Of a stretch of 64,000 bases of DNA, positions 1-11,644 are shown piece by piece (position 1 is the first letter of the stretch; each line of letters begins with the position of its first letter). Source of the DNA: Macrotis lagotis (lineage: Eukaryota; Chordata; Mammalia; Peramelemorphia; Peramelidae); contig NC_133662.1 of assembly GCF_037893015.1 (NCBI RefSeq), positions 201,759,050-201,823,049 on the forward strand, read 5' to 3'. Position numbers and translations under genes: made by a program. The notes beneath the pieces were generated by a model. It was not told the DNA's origin. It saw only the letters and a program-made list of their open reading frames with translations, and searched no databases.

Positions 1-521
1 GATCAATGGTATAGGGTAGGTGAAAAAGACAGCAGGAAATGATTATAGTAATCTGCTATTTGATAAACCCAGAGAGTCTAGCTTCTGGGTTAAGAATTCT
101 CTCTCTGATTAAAAACTGTTGGGAAAATTGGAAGTTAGTATGACAGAAACTTGGATTAGACCAACATCTCACACCATATACCAGCATAAGATCAAAATGG
201 TTACTAGATTTAGACATAAAAGACAATATTATAAGCAAACTAGGAATAGTTTATCTTTCAGGTCTTTGGAAAGGGAAGTAGTTTATATGACCAAGGAAGA
301 GATGGAGCATATCATTCAAAACAAATAATTTTGATTACATTAAATTAAAAGGCTTTTGCACTAACAAAATCACTGTAACCAAGATCAAAAGAAATGTAGT
401 AAATTAGGAAACAATTTTTACAACTAGTATTTCTGACAAAGGACTCATTTCTAAAACATATAGAGAACTGAGTCAAATTTATAAATAAAAACAAGCCATT
501 TCCCAATTGAAAAAAGGTCAA
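1..521 (+). mobile_element. L1 LINE 3' part (left piece)
   Basis: The sequence matches the degenerate end of L1 ORF2, with the typical motifs aggcttttgcactaacaaaa and caagccatttcccaattg. It continues at 681 after an inserted SINE. Reading frames are broken by many stops, so it is a fossil. Confidence 0.8.
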
Positions 522-669
522 GGGGTGGCTAGGTGGCGCATTGGATAGAGCACCGGCCCTGGAGTCAGGAGTACCTGGGTTCAAATCCGGTCTCAGACAC
601 TTAATAATTACCTAGCTGTGTGGCCTTGGGCAAGCCACTTAACCCCATTTGCCTTGCAAAAACCTACAA
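522..669 (+). mobile_element. WSINE1-like SINE, inserted in L1
   Basis: Near full-length copy with head ggggtggctaggtggcgca, a tRNA-like B-box region ggttcaaatcc and tail ttgcaaaaacc. It is flanked by the duplication aaaaaggtcaa at 511-521 and 670-680, which shows that it interrupted the L1. Confidence 0.92.
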
Positions 670-680
670 AAAAAGGTCAA

Positions 681-1600
681 AGGATACTCAGGCAATTTAC
701 AGATGAGCAAATCAAAGCTGTCCATAGTCATCAAAAAATTGCTCTAAATCATTTCTGATTAGAGAAATGCAAATTAAAGCAGCTGAGATACCACCCCTCA
801 GATTGGCCAGCATGACCAGAAAGGACAGTGTTCAATGTTGGAAGGGATGTGGGAAATCTGGGACACTAATCCATTATTGGTTGAGCTGTGAACTGATCCA
901 ACCTTTCTGGAAGCAATTAGGAATTATGTTCAAAGGGCAATAAAAATATGCATATTTTTTGATCCAGCAATACCACTATTGAGTCTATACCCTGAAGAGA
1001 TCATGAAAAGGGTAAAAACATCACTTGTACAAAAATATTTCTAGCAGCCCTGTTTGTGGTGGCAAAGAAATGGAAACTGAGTGAATGTCCATCAGTTGGG
1101 GAATGGCTGAACAAATAGTGGTATATGTACATTATGGAACACTATTGTTCTACTGGAAACCAGGAGGGATGAGAATTCAGAAAAGCCTGGAAGGATTTGC
1201 ATGAACTGATGCTGTGAGATGAACAGAACCAGAGAACATTGTTCACCGTAACAACAACATGGGGATGATGATCAACCTTAATGGCTCATTCCATTAGTGC
1301 AATAATCAGAGACAATTTTAGGGTGTCTGTGATGGAGAATACCATCTGCATCCAGAGAAAGAACTGGAGTTTAAACAAAGACCAAAGACCTTCATTTTTT
1401 TTTTAAATTGTCTTATATAATACATAATTTTGCTATCGCCAACATTTTATTTTTTCCTCACAGATATGTATTTTCTCTCAGTACATTCAGTTTTGATCGA
1501 TGTATAGCATGGAAACAATGTAAAGATTACCAGACTACCTTCTGTGGGGGGAGTGGGAGGAGGAAAGAGGGAGGGTGTGGGAAAATTATAAAATTCAATA
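681..1600 (+). mobile_element. L1 LINE 3' part (right piece) and 3'UTR
   Basis: The ORF2-end landmarks are clear: agagaaatgcaaatta, gataccac, gaagggatgtgggaaa, gatccagcaataccac, tcagttggggaatggctgaa and gtggtatatgtacattatgg. A 3'UTR then ends in a G-rich purine stretch (1543-1580), as is typical of L1 3'UTRs. The coding part is disrupted. Confidence 0.85.
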
Positions 1601-1639
1601 CCTTTCCAAAAAAAACCCCTAGAAACTTCTATTATATAT

Positions 1640-3078
1640 AATTGGAAAACAAAGTGGTTTTTTTTTAAAGTAAGGTTGTTTTAGGGGGGAAATGCAGCCA
1701 CTGGAACAACTCCCTATTTGCCTTGTTCTTGAGAGACTGGAAATATTTTGGGGACATCACTTTGAATATATGAAAGTTCAATTAACACAGGCTAGTCTCT
1801 CTTTGAACAGGGCAAAGTTGAACTTCAGCTTTCAAAGACTGATCGATACTTTGTTACTTGAGGGCATACCCCTAAAGGGTATGTTTTTGATTACAGCAAC
1901 TTTCAAAGGCCATCTTCAATCATTTGATTTGTGAGCTGCGTTAGGGGATGTCATTACATATCTATGAAAATACAGAGCTTAAAAGTATTGAAAAAAAAAT
2001 TCAGACTAACTAAACAAAAAAATCATACAGTGACTGTTAATTTGTGGAGGAGCAATACTGCTTTGTGAACCGTGTCTAGACCTCAGTTCCTTTTCTGTAA
2101 AATGAGATAACTTGTATTACCTGCCCCAAATGGTGTGAAATAAATTGTAAAATGCTATGTAAATGTGAGTTGTCTTTTTTTAACTAATCAAGATTCCTCA
2201 TTTATAAGATCTGCCATATAGATCACATGTGTCATCTGCAGACCAACAAAGAAGAAAATAGATTTTACAGGATGAGAGTTCTTTATAGACAACTGCATGT
2301 GAATATGGTTTAATATCATATTCAAACCTCTGTCACTTAAGTAATGGCATTAAGATACATCACATAACTACCATTTGGATAACCTCATGCTACCGACTAT
2401 GAATCTCAGACAAGCTTCTTCATAGGTACGAGTGTAGAGACTTAGCTCTAATTCTGAATTCAGCTTAGAGATCACATTATAATATCTGGCAGCTGTTTTT
2501 TTTTTTTTTTGATTTAACTTTTAAGACATTGACAATTTCAAAATATTTTAAGAAATGTAAATGTTTGATCTTTGTATCATACATCCAATATGATAAAGTA
2601 GATGCTGTATATTTGGTTCTTTCTGGATGCATATTGAGAGTAGGTTGGATTATCTCTAGGCCTATTCTTATCTTTCTGCATGATTTTAGGTAACCATTTA
2701 CCTTTCTATGATAGGTCTAATTGTAAATAATGATAATATTCTCCCTTGTAGAGATTTTTAAAAGATTAATGAATTTTTGCAAAAAAGTTATTTGTAATTG
2801 TTTTGCCTGTTTTTGAAAAATATTTTAAAAAAATATTGAGTCCTTCATACAACTTGAGATTGCCTTTGCATTTATTTCTAGATGATTTAATCAAGATTAT
2901 TTTTAGTTTAGTCTGATTTTTAGAAATGGAAATGTTAAAATTAATTTGCAAGTCTACATTATTGTTATGTGCAATTCTTCAGATTCTTTAGAATGAAAAC
3001 TAGTTAGTTTCCATTAGAAATCAGTTTAAATAAAAAATGTTAACATGCCATGTTAACTTGATTAAAAATATTTTACAG
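1640..3078 (+). other. SLC30A7: SLC30A7 intron before the exon at 3079
   Basis: AT-rich intronic sequence with one MIR fragment and a poly(T) run at about 2497. No upstream SLC30A7 exon (for example the His-rich loop exon) is present here. Confidence 0.8.
2081..2172 (+). mobile_element. MIR fragment
   Basis: The 3' half of a MIR-class SINE is visible from cctcagttcc..ttctgtaaaatgaga to gctatgtaaatgtgag. It is old and diverged. Confidence 0.6.
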
Positions 3079-3129
3079 ATGGTCCTTCACTTAAAGGAAC
3101 AACAGGACCGAGCAGACAGATTTTACAAG
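3079..3129 (+). CDS. SLC30A7: SLC30A7 (ZnT7) coding exon, end of the His-rich loop
   Basis: SLC30A7 encodes ZnT7, a cation-diffusion-facilitator transporter that, as known for the family, moves zinc from cytosol into the Golgi lumen. This is the first of five coding exons in the window. It is 51 bp, with acceptor ...ttttacag and donor gtagga. It starts in phase 1 and reads DGPSLKGTTGPSRQILQ, with the D and the following G completed across the junctions. I recall the human protein as near-identical here (DGPSLKETTGPSRQILQ). The segment lies just after the His-rich cytosolic loop between TM4 and TM5. The loop itself and TM1-4 are encoded left of the window. Identification rests on all five exons matching ZnT7 in order and phase. 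Confidence 0.95.
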
Positions 3130-3486
3130 GTAGGAAAAATTTTTGCTTGAAAGTTTTTCTGTTTTTTTCTCTTAATTTTTCATATAATCACTAGTAATGA
3201 TGTTAACATTATCTCAGAGTTCCCTTTTAGTTTTAAGGTTCCATACTTTTGTGGGATGTTTGTTTTTAAGCTACTGATAAGCAACTGTTGGATAATTTAG
3301 CAGATATGCTTTTGATAATCACTTCTGTTGTTTCACTTCATATTCAAAAGCTGTGTTTTCATCAGTTATTCTAAACAACATGGTGATTTGATTAATATCC
3401 ACAATTATGATAACATACTGAAAAGTCTAGCTGATAGATAATGTAACATATACTATATTTTTATAATAACAATTCTTTTGAGGATG

Positions 3487-3592
3487 CTGGAAAGCTTACT
3501 ATATAGAGCATTGAACTTTGAGGCAGAAAGACCTGAATTCCAATTCTAAAAGCTGTGTGATTCCCTGGCAAGTCACTTAGTCTCTCTAAATA
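3487..3592 (+). mobile_element. MIR/THER1-like SINE fragment
   Basis: Diverged SINE with atagagcattgaactttgag, acctgaattcc and the end ggcaagtcacttagtctct. Confidence 0.55.
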
Positions 3593-5364
3593 ACATAATA
3601 TATATAAAGTGCTTTCTAAATTTTAAAGTGCTATAATGTTAAAGTGCTATTAATGTTGAAATCATTTTAAATCACTATTATAGTATGTATCTAATTAACA
3701 AAATAAAAGCAAAAAATGTAGTATTGAAAGTTGTTATCCATAGATTATACCTCCTTCAGTAATGAGTAAAAAGTTATATTCACCTTAATGTTGAACTGCT
3801 TCAACAACACATTACAAAACTGCTTTATGAGTCAGAGAAAGTTATTGTTCAAGGAACTATGCTAATTTTCCATTTGGGAGTAGGTACTGATATATTCCTC
3901 CATCAGACTTCATCCATAATCATGATCCCTTGCTTCTAAGTTTTTTACTTTCCTACCATTTCCTTCTCCTGACACCAAGTATACCTTCTCCTTCACTAGG
4001 TTTAGAGTCTAAATATTATTTTTATTGTTCTCCTTCACTATTCTCCCTATCCCTATCCCTATCCTTAAAATTCTTTACTCAAACCTCCCCTTAAACTACT
4101 TCCTTGGATCTAACTCCTTAGACTGCAGTTTATTTGTAGGGCACTTAGCATGTTTTTTTTTTTTTTTTATCCATTGAAGCATCATTATGGAGGTATATAG
4201 AACTAGTGTAGAACTTTTGCTGACATTCTTTATTTGTTACATACGATCAAATTTACTTTATATTTGCTAATAATTTATTTTTGTCTTGTTAATTCATTAT
4301 TTGCTTGGGGATCAAGGGTTTCAAGCAAATTAAACTAATGGATTGCAGTTTTTCTAATTCTAGCATTACACTTAGTTTGTATAGGTAGGATGAAATAGCT
4401 CAGAAGTATAAAACAATATTCTGGATTTGGATAATCCTCTAGGATTATAGTTTACATAAATATTTCAACAATTTAATTGCATTTAAAATATTTAGACAAT
4501 CTTTAATATACTTGTTAATTTTCTAGTTTTTAGAGTAAATTTCATCAAGTGTATTTTGAAACTTCATAGCAAATTGAATGATTCAGTTTTTACCTGTTTT
4601 CACTCCTTTGTAAATGGAATTTTAGAAACTTACAAAGAATTGCATAATTCTGTTATGTTTAACAAAAATAACCATGAAGGGAGGGACTAACATGGTTAAT
4701 CGAGAAATTTCCCTCTCTAAGGATTCTATTTTTTTTTTCCAACAATGCTCACCAGCTAGTTTCAATTTTCATAAGATCCACTAATGTATAGTGGGCTAAG
4801 AATAAGAATCAGTTTAGAGTTTGTTGTTCAGGGGCTCCTAAACCACTCTGGTATATTTTCTGTGGTTCTTTCTATGTTACTCAGAAGATAATTTTAATCT
4901 GATACAGTGATCCTAACCATATTTAATTGACATCTTTAATTCTTTGCCATTTAAAGTAGACATGTTAGAGAAATTCTAAAATATTTTTCCTTTAGATAAA
5001 TTTTGGCTCTTATATAGTCTTATGTAGAATTTTTTTTCTTTTTAAAGTAAGTAAATTAACTACCTTGAAACAGTCACATAGAAATCCAGTTTGAATAAAA
5101 ATATCTTTATGGTAACCCAAAACAAGATTTTGTAAGAACTGACTGATGCCTCCTGATTAACATCATGTATTGCTTGGAATAAATTCTACTTTAAGCAGAA
5201 GAATTTATAGAATTATGTAGAATTGACTGTATTTAGGTGTGCCTGATGTTACTACTATCTTTTTTACTCAGGTAATTAAATCAGTATTTCTGCAACTAAA
5301 ATTAATTGTTATTGTAATATAGTTTTTTCTGTAGAAAATATAAAAGGAACAAGTAATTTGTAAA

Positions 5365-5406
5365 TGTGTGTGTGTGTATATATATATATGTGTATATATA
5401 TATATA
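5365..5406. repeat. (TG)n/(TA)n microsatellite
   Basis: Alternating TG then TA repeats, interrupted once by tgtg. Confidence 0.95.
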
Positions 5407-6501
5407 GTTATTTTGCAGTGGCTTCTGAATAAGTCATTGTAAGGTGATTTTGAAAAATTATTGAAGAAGTATAAAAATTATCTGTAAGGCCCAGATGAAG
5501 TGTGTGTAGTAAGCATTATATTTACTGTGATGGTAGGCGACCTTTTTTGCTATGGTTTTTTACCAATAACATGATTAAGTTCTCACCCATCACATGTAAA
5601 TATTATTCTTTGATGGTTATATTATTGTGCAAAACAAAATCTATGTAACATTTAACATGTTGAAAATCTTATTGCTATATTGTTTTAAATTTAGGTTAAA
5701 AATGAGTTATGGTTATGTAACCTGTGATAGAACTATATCTGAAAATTCATCAGGTTAGCCAAAGATTTTGTGTTCATTTTATTTATTCAAGGCAAATAGA
5801 AGGTTTAAAATTTTAAGTTTCTTAAAATAATTCAAACCTTGCTGTATTTTAAAATTTTTAAACTCATGATATTGAGCCTGGGCTTAATGGATAGAGCTCT
5901 GTATAGGACCTCCCCATTTCAAGAAAAGGAAAATTATATGGAAAAAGGCTTATAAGTTAAAGCACCAGCAGAGGGCTCTGTGTACCTATTTTTTTCTAGT
6001 TTTTTTTATACTGTTAGTATATATTTGGGGTGGTTTTTTTTTTTTTTTTTTTGGTTTAAAGCATATTGAATCTTTGAAAAAGAATTGTATTACATAAATT
6101 GTAAATCCTTAACTGATTTATAAGTATATTGAAAGTACTCATATTGAATTATGTCAGAATGTTCATTCAGGCTTATCAGAATAACTACCTCATAAGAAAC
6201 AAAGTAAAAGTAACTTTAATAATGACATTTTCTTTTTAAAATAATTTACGTGTCTTATAATGATTTGTTTATCTATAGTTTTAAAATGTTTTAAAGTGAT
6301 GTTTGTTTAATTTTTATTTTTCAGCCAGAACAACTAAAAGTTTCCTATAAAATATTCTGAAAGACAGTAAGGAAAACAAATATATATTACATAGCTACTT
6401 GAGTATTTTGTAGTTTTTCTTTAGAAAATTTAATTTTGATTTAAAAATCCTTTGGTTTTGATACTTTAAAATTTTTTTAAATATTAATTTGATTCTGATA
6501 A

Positions 6502-6651
<150 letters not shown>

Positions 6652-7019
6652 TAAGTTTTTGTTCTGTGTTTTCAATATTAAATGTGCAAAATAACCTAAC
6701 AGAACACTTCAATATTAGTTCTAATATTTAGGCTGTTGAATTTGTTTTCTTTCAGCCTTTAAGCGTTTTCTACATCATATTTTTTATTCTTTTGTCTATT
6801 TGTGCTAGACTATTACCATTTCTTGTTTGGGGGGTATTGTTTAGCACTTTTTAAATTTCTTCTATTTAAATTTGTGGTCAAGTAATTTTATTTAATTCAT
6901 CAATATATGTATGTATGTAGTAGAACCGTTATAAATGGGAAGTGTGTGTATATACGAGATAATAGCTAACAAACATGATCTGAAATACATAAATGTCACT
7001 CCTCAAATTTAAAATAGGG

Positions 7020-7021
<2 letters not shown>

Positions 7022-7067
<46 letters not shown>
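7022..7067. repeat. (TG)23 microsatellite
   Basis: Uninterrupted TG dinucleotide tract, probably polymorphic. Confidence 0.97.
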
Positions 7068-7569
7068 TGAATCATGAATCTCTGGCAATCTGGTGAATTT
7101 GAAACTTAGGGACCCCTTCTTATCTTTAAAAATGCATAAAATAAAATACATGGGATTACAAAAGAAGCCAAAGTTTAGTGAAAATAAGAATTTTTTTTCC
7201 CAACCAACTTCATGGATCCCTCAAATTTGTTGACCCCCCCCCAACTTGGACTCAAGGTTAAAAATCTCAATCATTATTAAATATTAGTGGTACCTCTATC
7301 ATCAAGGAAGACGATCCTTAGACTCACTCATGCCCTTTAATTATTTTTAAGTTTAACATATCTTTAAGTATACTTGTCTCATAGTTTTAGATATTCTTGA
7401 CTTGACAGTTTTCTTTTATTGCCAATGTGCCCTTAACTTTGTGGGATTATAGTATTTTTATATGTTATACATTTACTTTTTTGTTTTCTTATCTCATAAT
7501 AGATATTATTCTTATTCATGATACTATCATTGAAATATTTTTCTAATAACAAGAACTGAAAGGTTTTTT

Positions 7570-7727
7570 TTAGTTTTTTTTTTTTCTTTTTTGCAAGACA
7601 AACAGGGTTAAGTGGCTTGCCCAAGGCCACACAGCTAGGCAATCATTAAGTGTCTGAGACCATATTTGAACTCAAGTCCTCCTGATTCCAGGGCTGGTAT
7701 TCTATCAACTGCACTACCCAACTGTCC
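7570..7727 (-). mobile_element. WSINE1-like SINE
   Basis: Antisense copy from the poly(T) tail and ttgcaagacaaacagggtta through cacacagctaggcaat to the head ctacccaactgtcc. It is more diverged than most copies here. Confidence 0.9.
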
Positions 7728-7760
7728 TGAAATGAATACTTTTTAAAAAGAAACTTTCAG

Positions 7761-7905
7761 GGTGGCTAGGTGGCATAGTGGATAAAGCACTGGCCCTGGA
7801 GTCAGGAGTACCTGAGTTCAAATCTGGTCTCAGACACTTAATGATTACCTAGCTGTGTGGCCTTAGGCAAGGCACTTTGACCCCCTTTACCTTACAAAAA
7901 AAAAA
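7761..7905 (+). mobile_element. WSINE1-like SINE
   Basis: Sense copy starting ggtggctaggtggcatag and ending ccttacaaaaaaaaa. It lies about 30 bp from the oppositely oriented copy at 7570-7727, so the two form an inverted SINE pair. Confidence 0.9.
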
Positions 7906-8769
7906 TTTCTTAGAAATGTAATCTTTAAATAGGAAAAATATAAAGACTGAATGTATAAATACCTAAAGTTAGATTTTAAATATCAGATACTTTCCTATGT
8001 TGGAATGATTTAGCAAGAGAAAAAAATCAGTATTTGGGTTATTAGAACTCAAAATATGCCTGTTCTATTTCTCTTTCATACTTTACATGGTTTAAATTTT
8101 ATGAAATAAAAATATATTTTGAAATTGAAGAGTGAAATAAATTTAATAAATTTTCACAAATTTGAATATGTTATGTGTGTATGATATATAAATCTTGGGA
8201 ATTTGGAGAAATGGGAAAGAACCTTTTTAAATATGTAAAAATTATTGTTATACAGTGTTCTATATGATTACTTACATCTTAATTCTTTGTTTACTGTTGC
8301 TGAAATAAATACATAGAGCATTGGGAAATTCCAATATTGATTTTCTTTAGTTCTGAGTAAGGAGCTACATTCCCCTCTCTGGTGAAAAAAATAAAACTTC
8401 ATTTATTGTAGATTCAAATTTAGTTTATATTTGATATAAATTAAATCTGTTTAAACTTAGATATAAATAACTATGTCATGTCAGAAAGGCTTTTAATAAT
8501 TTAAACTAATCCAATATTGCAAAAGAAGAAATTGAAGGACTTTTGTTAAATTATACTTTTTCATTGGATATTTTTATTTGTGTTTTGTAATATTCTGCTG
8601 AGAAACTTTTAAACCAATAAATATCTAGCAGATGCCTTCTTCCTGTGACCATGGGATTCTAGGGAGGATTGTGGAAAAACAAGATCTAGAGAACACTTGG
8701 TGAGGGAAATTTCTTTAGCAAAACACAAGGATGGGCTTTCTCCTGACATTCCTACCTTTAATAAGTCAT

Positions 8770-9065
8770 CAGATGGTGTAGTGAATAGAGAATTGGCCTT
8801 GTAGTCAGGAGGATGGGAGTTCGAATTCAACTTTAGACACTTGCCATTTATTAGCCATGTGACCTTGGGCAAGTCACTTAACCCTGCTTGCCTGGCATCC
8901 AGGATCATTTCCATTTGTCCTGATCATATCTAGCCACTGGACCCAGATGCTCCAGAGGGGAAAGTGAGGCAGGTGACTTAGTATAGTACCCCCTCACTCA
9001 AATCCAGTTCATATGTTTATGGCATCACCTCCCTGATGTTGTGGTCTTCTTTTGAGAGTTAAGAA
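8770..9065 (+). mobile_element. MAR1-like SINE with RTE-type tail
   Basis: A tRNA-like head (gtgaatagagaattggcctt, ttcgaattcaac, ccttgggcaagtcactta) is followed by a long second half with ccagaggggaaagtgaggc and atccagttcatatg. It ends gtggtcttcttttgagag. The tail fits SINEs thought to be mobilised by RTE elements in marsupials. Confidence 0.75.
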
Positions 9066-9074
9066 CAGATATCA

Positions 9075-9500
9075 TCATTAAGCATCTACTTTGTACAGGG
9101 TGTCATACTAGGTGTTCAGGATACAAAGGGGGAAAAAAAAGTTGGTTCCTGTCCTCAAGGAGCTTACATTCTGCTAGACTTGGGGAATAGAATATGTCAA
9201 TAAATAACTAAATCTAGTTAAAGGCTGAGTTTGTTAAGGGCAGATGATGAACTTAGTTCAAATTGCGACAGGTCTGTTTAAGAAAGGAGAGAACATTTTC
9301 GTTTTTGGATGAGGGATTGCTTTCCTGAGTTGATGACACTTGAGCAGAACCTTGAAAAAAAGGATTCTGAAAAGTGGGAAGTACAGAAAAAACTTTCAAG
9401 ACTGCCAGACTCCTGAGCTGGAGATGGGAGATGGCAGAATGAGGTTTGAAGAATAAAGCTAGTAATCCATTTTGGTTGGAACATAGAATACACAAAGAGG
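9075..9500. mobile_element. L2-like LINE relic
   Basis: A typical L2 pattern is visible: catctactttgtacaggg, ctcaaggagcttacattct, then a stretch describing the 3' region (ggaagtacag, gaggtttgaag). It is heavily diverged; orientation is not assigned. Confidence 0.55.
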
Positions 9501-9554
9501 ATTAATATCAAATGGTTAGAAACATTTTAATTTATTTAACATCTTTATTAAGTT

Positions 9555-9865
9555 AATTTGTTAGGCATTTATTAAGTGCCTACTGTATGTCAGACATTGT
9601 GCTGGGTAGTGGGGTATAAAGACACAAAACAAAAAGTATTAGTCCAAGAGCTTAGATTCTGTTAGGGGAAAATAATATATTGTGCACAAAGAAATTCAAT
9701 ACAAAATATGGACAGTGAAGTTAAATCCTAGAAGGTGAGCATAGGCTTTATATAGGAGATGGTGACTGAGCTGAGCCTTGGGGGAAGCTGCTTTGTGAAG
9801 AATGAATTGGAGAAAGCAGAGACTGGAAACAGGGAGCCCAATTAGGAGGTAGTTATGTGATTTTC
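9555..9865. mobile_element. L2-like LINE relic (second copy)
   Basis: A second copy repeats the pattern: gcatttattaagtgcctact, ccaagagcttagattctg and gctgagccttgggggaag. It is old. Confidence 0.55.
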
Positions 9866-10183
9866 CAGGTGAGTGCCTGTGTTAGCTTCCTGGCTACCTG
9901 TTTACTAGTTCCTTGTAGTGTTATCTTTGCAAGTTTCTTTTATTGCTAAAAATCATCCCCTTTATTTTTGGTGTATACATGTTTGTTTGGTTTTTTAAAT
10001 TCATCCTTGATCTCTTTATATTCCTTTAACCACTAATTAATTGGAACTTGATAGTTCTGATAACCCAAATTTGTAATGACTTCTTTTTTTCCTATTTCCT
10101 CAAACAAATAAGGTCAGGAAGAAGAATTTCTGTTATTCCATCTTCCAGACTTCCACTTAAAAGCCTTTGTTATCATATAATAT

Positions 10184-10248
10184 AGGATAAGCTATAAGAA
10201 ATGCTGTTGAATGACAGTAATTCAACAGCATTTCTTATAGCTTATCCT
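10184..10248. repeat. Perfect inverted repeat 1 (29-bp arms, 7-nt loop)
   Basis: The left arm at 10184-10212 begins aggataagctataag and is exactly the reverse complement of 10220-10248. The loop is gacagta. No mismatch occurs in the stem. It is not part of any repeat family I recognise. Confidence 0.97.
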
Positions 10249-10314
10249 GTATGATTAGCTAACTCTTATTATTATCTGCCAATCTCTAGGACACTCTTCT
10301 ACCTTCTCCATAAG

Positions 10315-10398
10315 ATGTCCTCCAGAATTACTTTAGGAGATGGGGTAGAAACTTAATCTTCTTTCTACCCCATCTCCTAAAGTAATTCTGGAGGACAT
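10315..10398. repeat. Perfect inverted repeat 2 (37-bp arms, 10-nt loop)
   Basis: The left arm at 10315-10351 begins atgtcctccagaattac and is exactly the reverse complement of 10362-10398. The loop is cttaatcttc. It lies 66 bp after inverted repeat 1. Confidence 0.97.
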
Positions 10399-10599
10399 TA
10401 TTATTTTTATTAGGGACCTTTCTAATGCTTTGACTAAACACTTTTCTAAACTTCTCAGTTCTTAGGACTTCCAGTTAAAACTGTGCCAATAAACTACAAG
10501 ATGAACACACCTTAGAATTCACCATCATTTGAAATTGTTTATGACCCAAGGTGTTGGGTTTTGAAGTTGCCCTGTTAGACCATAATTTTTTAGCTTTGC

Positions 10600-11485
10600 A
10601 ACTGCCCCATCCCCTCACTTCTAAAACCTGCTTTTTGCTGTCATGATTTCTGATTTTATGACTCTTCCTGATTCCAACAAGTCATCCTGACCTTATTCTG
10701 ACATCACTTCCTCTTCACTCAGACTTGTTTCAGTAATCAACTTTTTCAATAATGCCAGGATATTTTGATTTTCCCCTGCATAATATTTCAAATATATCTC
10801 CTTTAGGGGTGGCTAAGTGGCGCAGTGGATAGAGCACCAGCCCTGGAGTCAGGAGTACTTGAGTTCAAATCTGGCTTCGGACACTTAATAATTACCTAGT
10901 TGTGTGACCTTGTGCAAGCCACTTAACTGCATTGCCTTGCAAAATATCTTTAAAAAAAGATATCTCCTTTCCATCCAACTATCATTATCCCCCCCATTCA
11001 GATCTTACCACAAAGCCTCTTTTCTTTATCCATTTTGTATACCATTAATACAGTAAATTTTCCTTATGCACAGGTCTTATTTATATTTTTATGTTATATT
11101 ATATCATATTATACTATGTCATATCATATCATTCCTTTGCTCCCCAAAACATCAACGGCTATCCATTGTGTGACCCCTCAAAAGAATATCCTCTCTTTAG
11201 CCCAGAATTGAAATTCTCTTATGATTTTACTGTAGCCTGTATTTCTAGCTTTGCCTTAACTCTGTTCCCCTTCACACATTCCACATTCTAGCCACACTGA
11301 ATTACACAAAGTACTCCAACTTCATCCTCCTCCTATCTCCCATTCCTTTTCCTTTGCTCATACCATACATGGATTGAACTCCTATCCCATTCCTTATCTC
11401 TGCCTTATTGAAATCTTAGCTTCTTTTCCAGGCCCAGCTCAAGTGCTATCTTTATGAACTTTTCTGGATCCAATAATTGGATCTT
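10600..11485. mobile_element. L2-like LINE relic, split by a SINE
   Basis: A pyrimidine-rich L2 pattern is visible in the orientation opposite to the copies at 9075-9865: ctagccacactgaatt, ctccaacttcatcctcc, ccaggcccagctcaagtgct and the end gaacttttctggatcc. A SINE is inserted at 10805-10959. Confidence 0.5.
10805..10959 (+). mobile_element. WSINE1-like SINE with target duplication
   Basis: Sense copy flanked by atatctccttt at 10794-10804 and 10960-10970. Confidence 0.93.
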
Positions 11486-11487
11486 TT

Positions 11488-11642
11488 TTTTTTTTTTTAG
11501 GTTTTTGCAAGGCAAATGGGGTTAAGTGGCTTGCCCAAGACCACACAGCTAGGTAATTATTAAGTGGCTGAGACCGGATTTGAACCCAGGTACTCCTGAC
11601 TCCAAGGCTGGTGCTTTATCCACTATGCCACCTAGCTGCCCC
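11488..11642 (-). mobile_element. WSINE1-like SINE
   Basis: Antisense full-length copy from poly(T)-aggtttttgcaaggcaaat to ccacctagctgcccc. It is flanked by ttggatcttt and ttggttcttt, a target duplication with one difference. Confidence 0.93.
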
Positions 11643-11644
11643 TT

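Noticed and set aside
540..600. tRNA-like A/B box sequences in the SINE copies
   Set aside because: These are SINE heads derived from a tRNA; none folds as a complete functional tRNA.
4040..4065. CCCTAT repeats resembling telomeric DNA
   Set aside because: Only three units and the wrong hexamer (vertebrate telomere is CCCTAA); treated as simple repeat.
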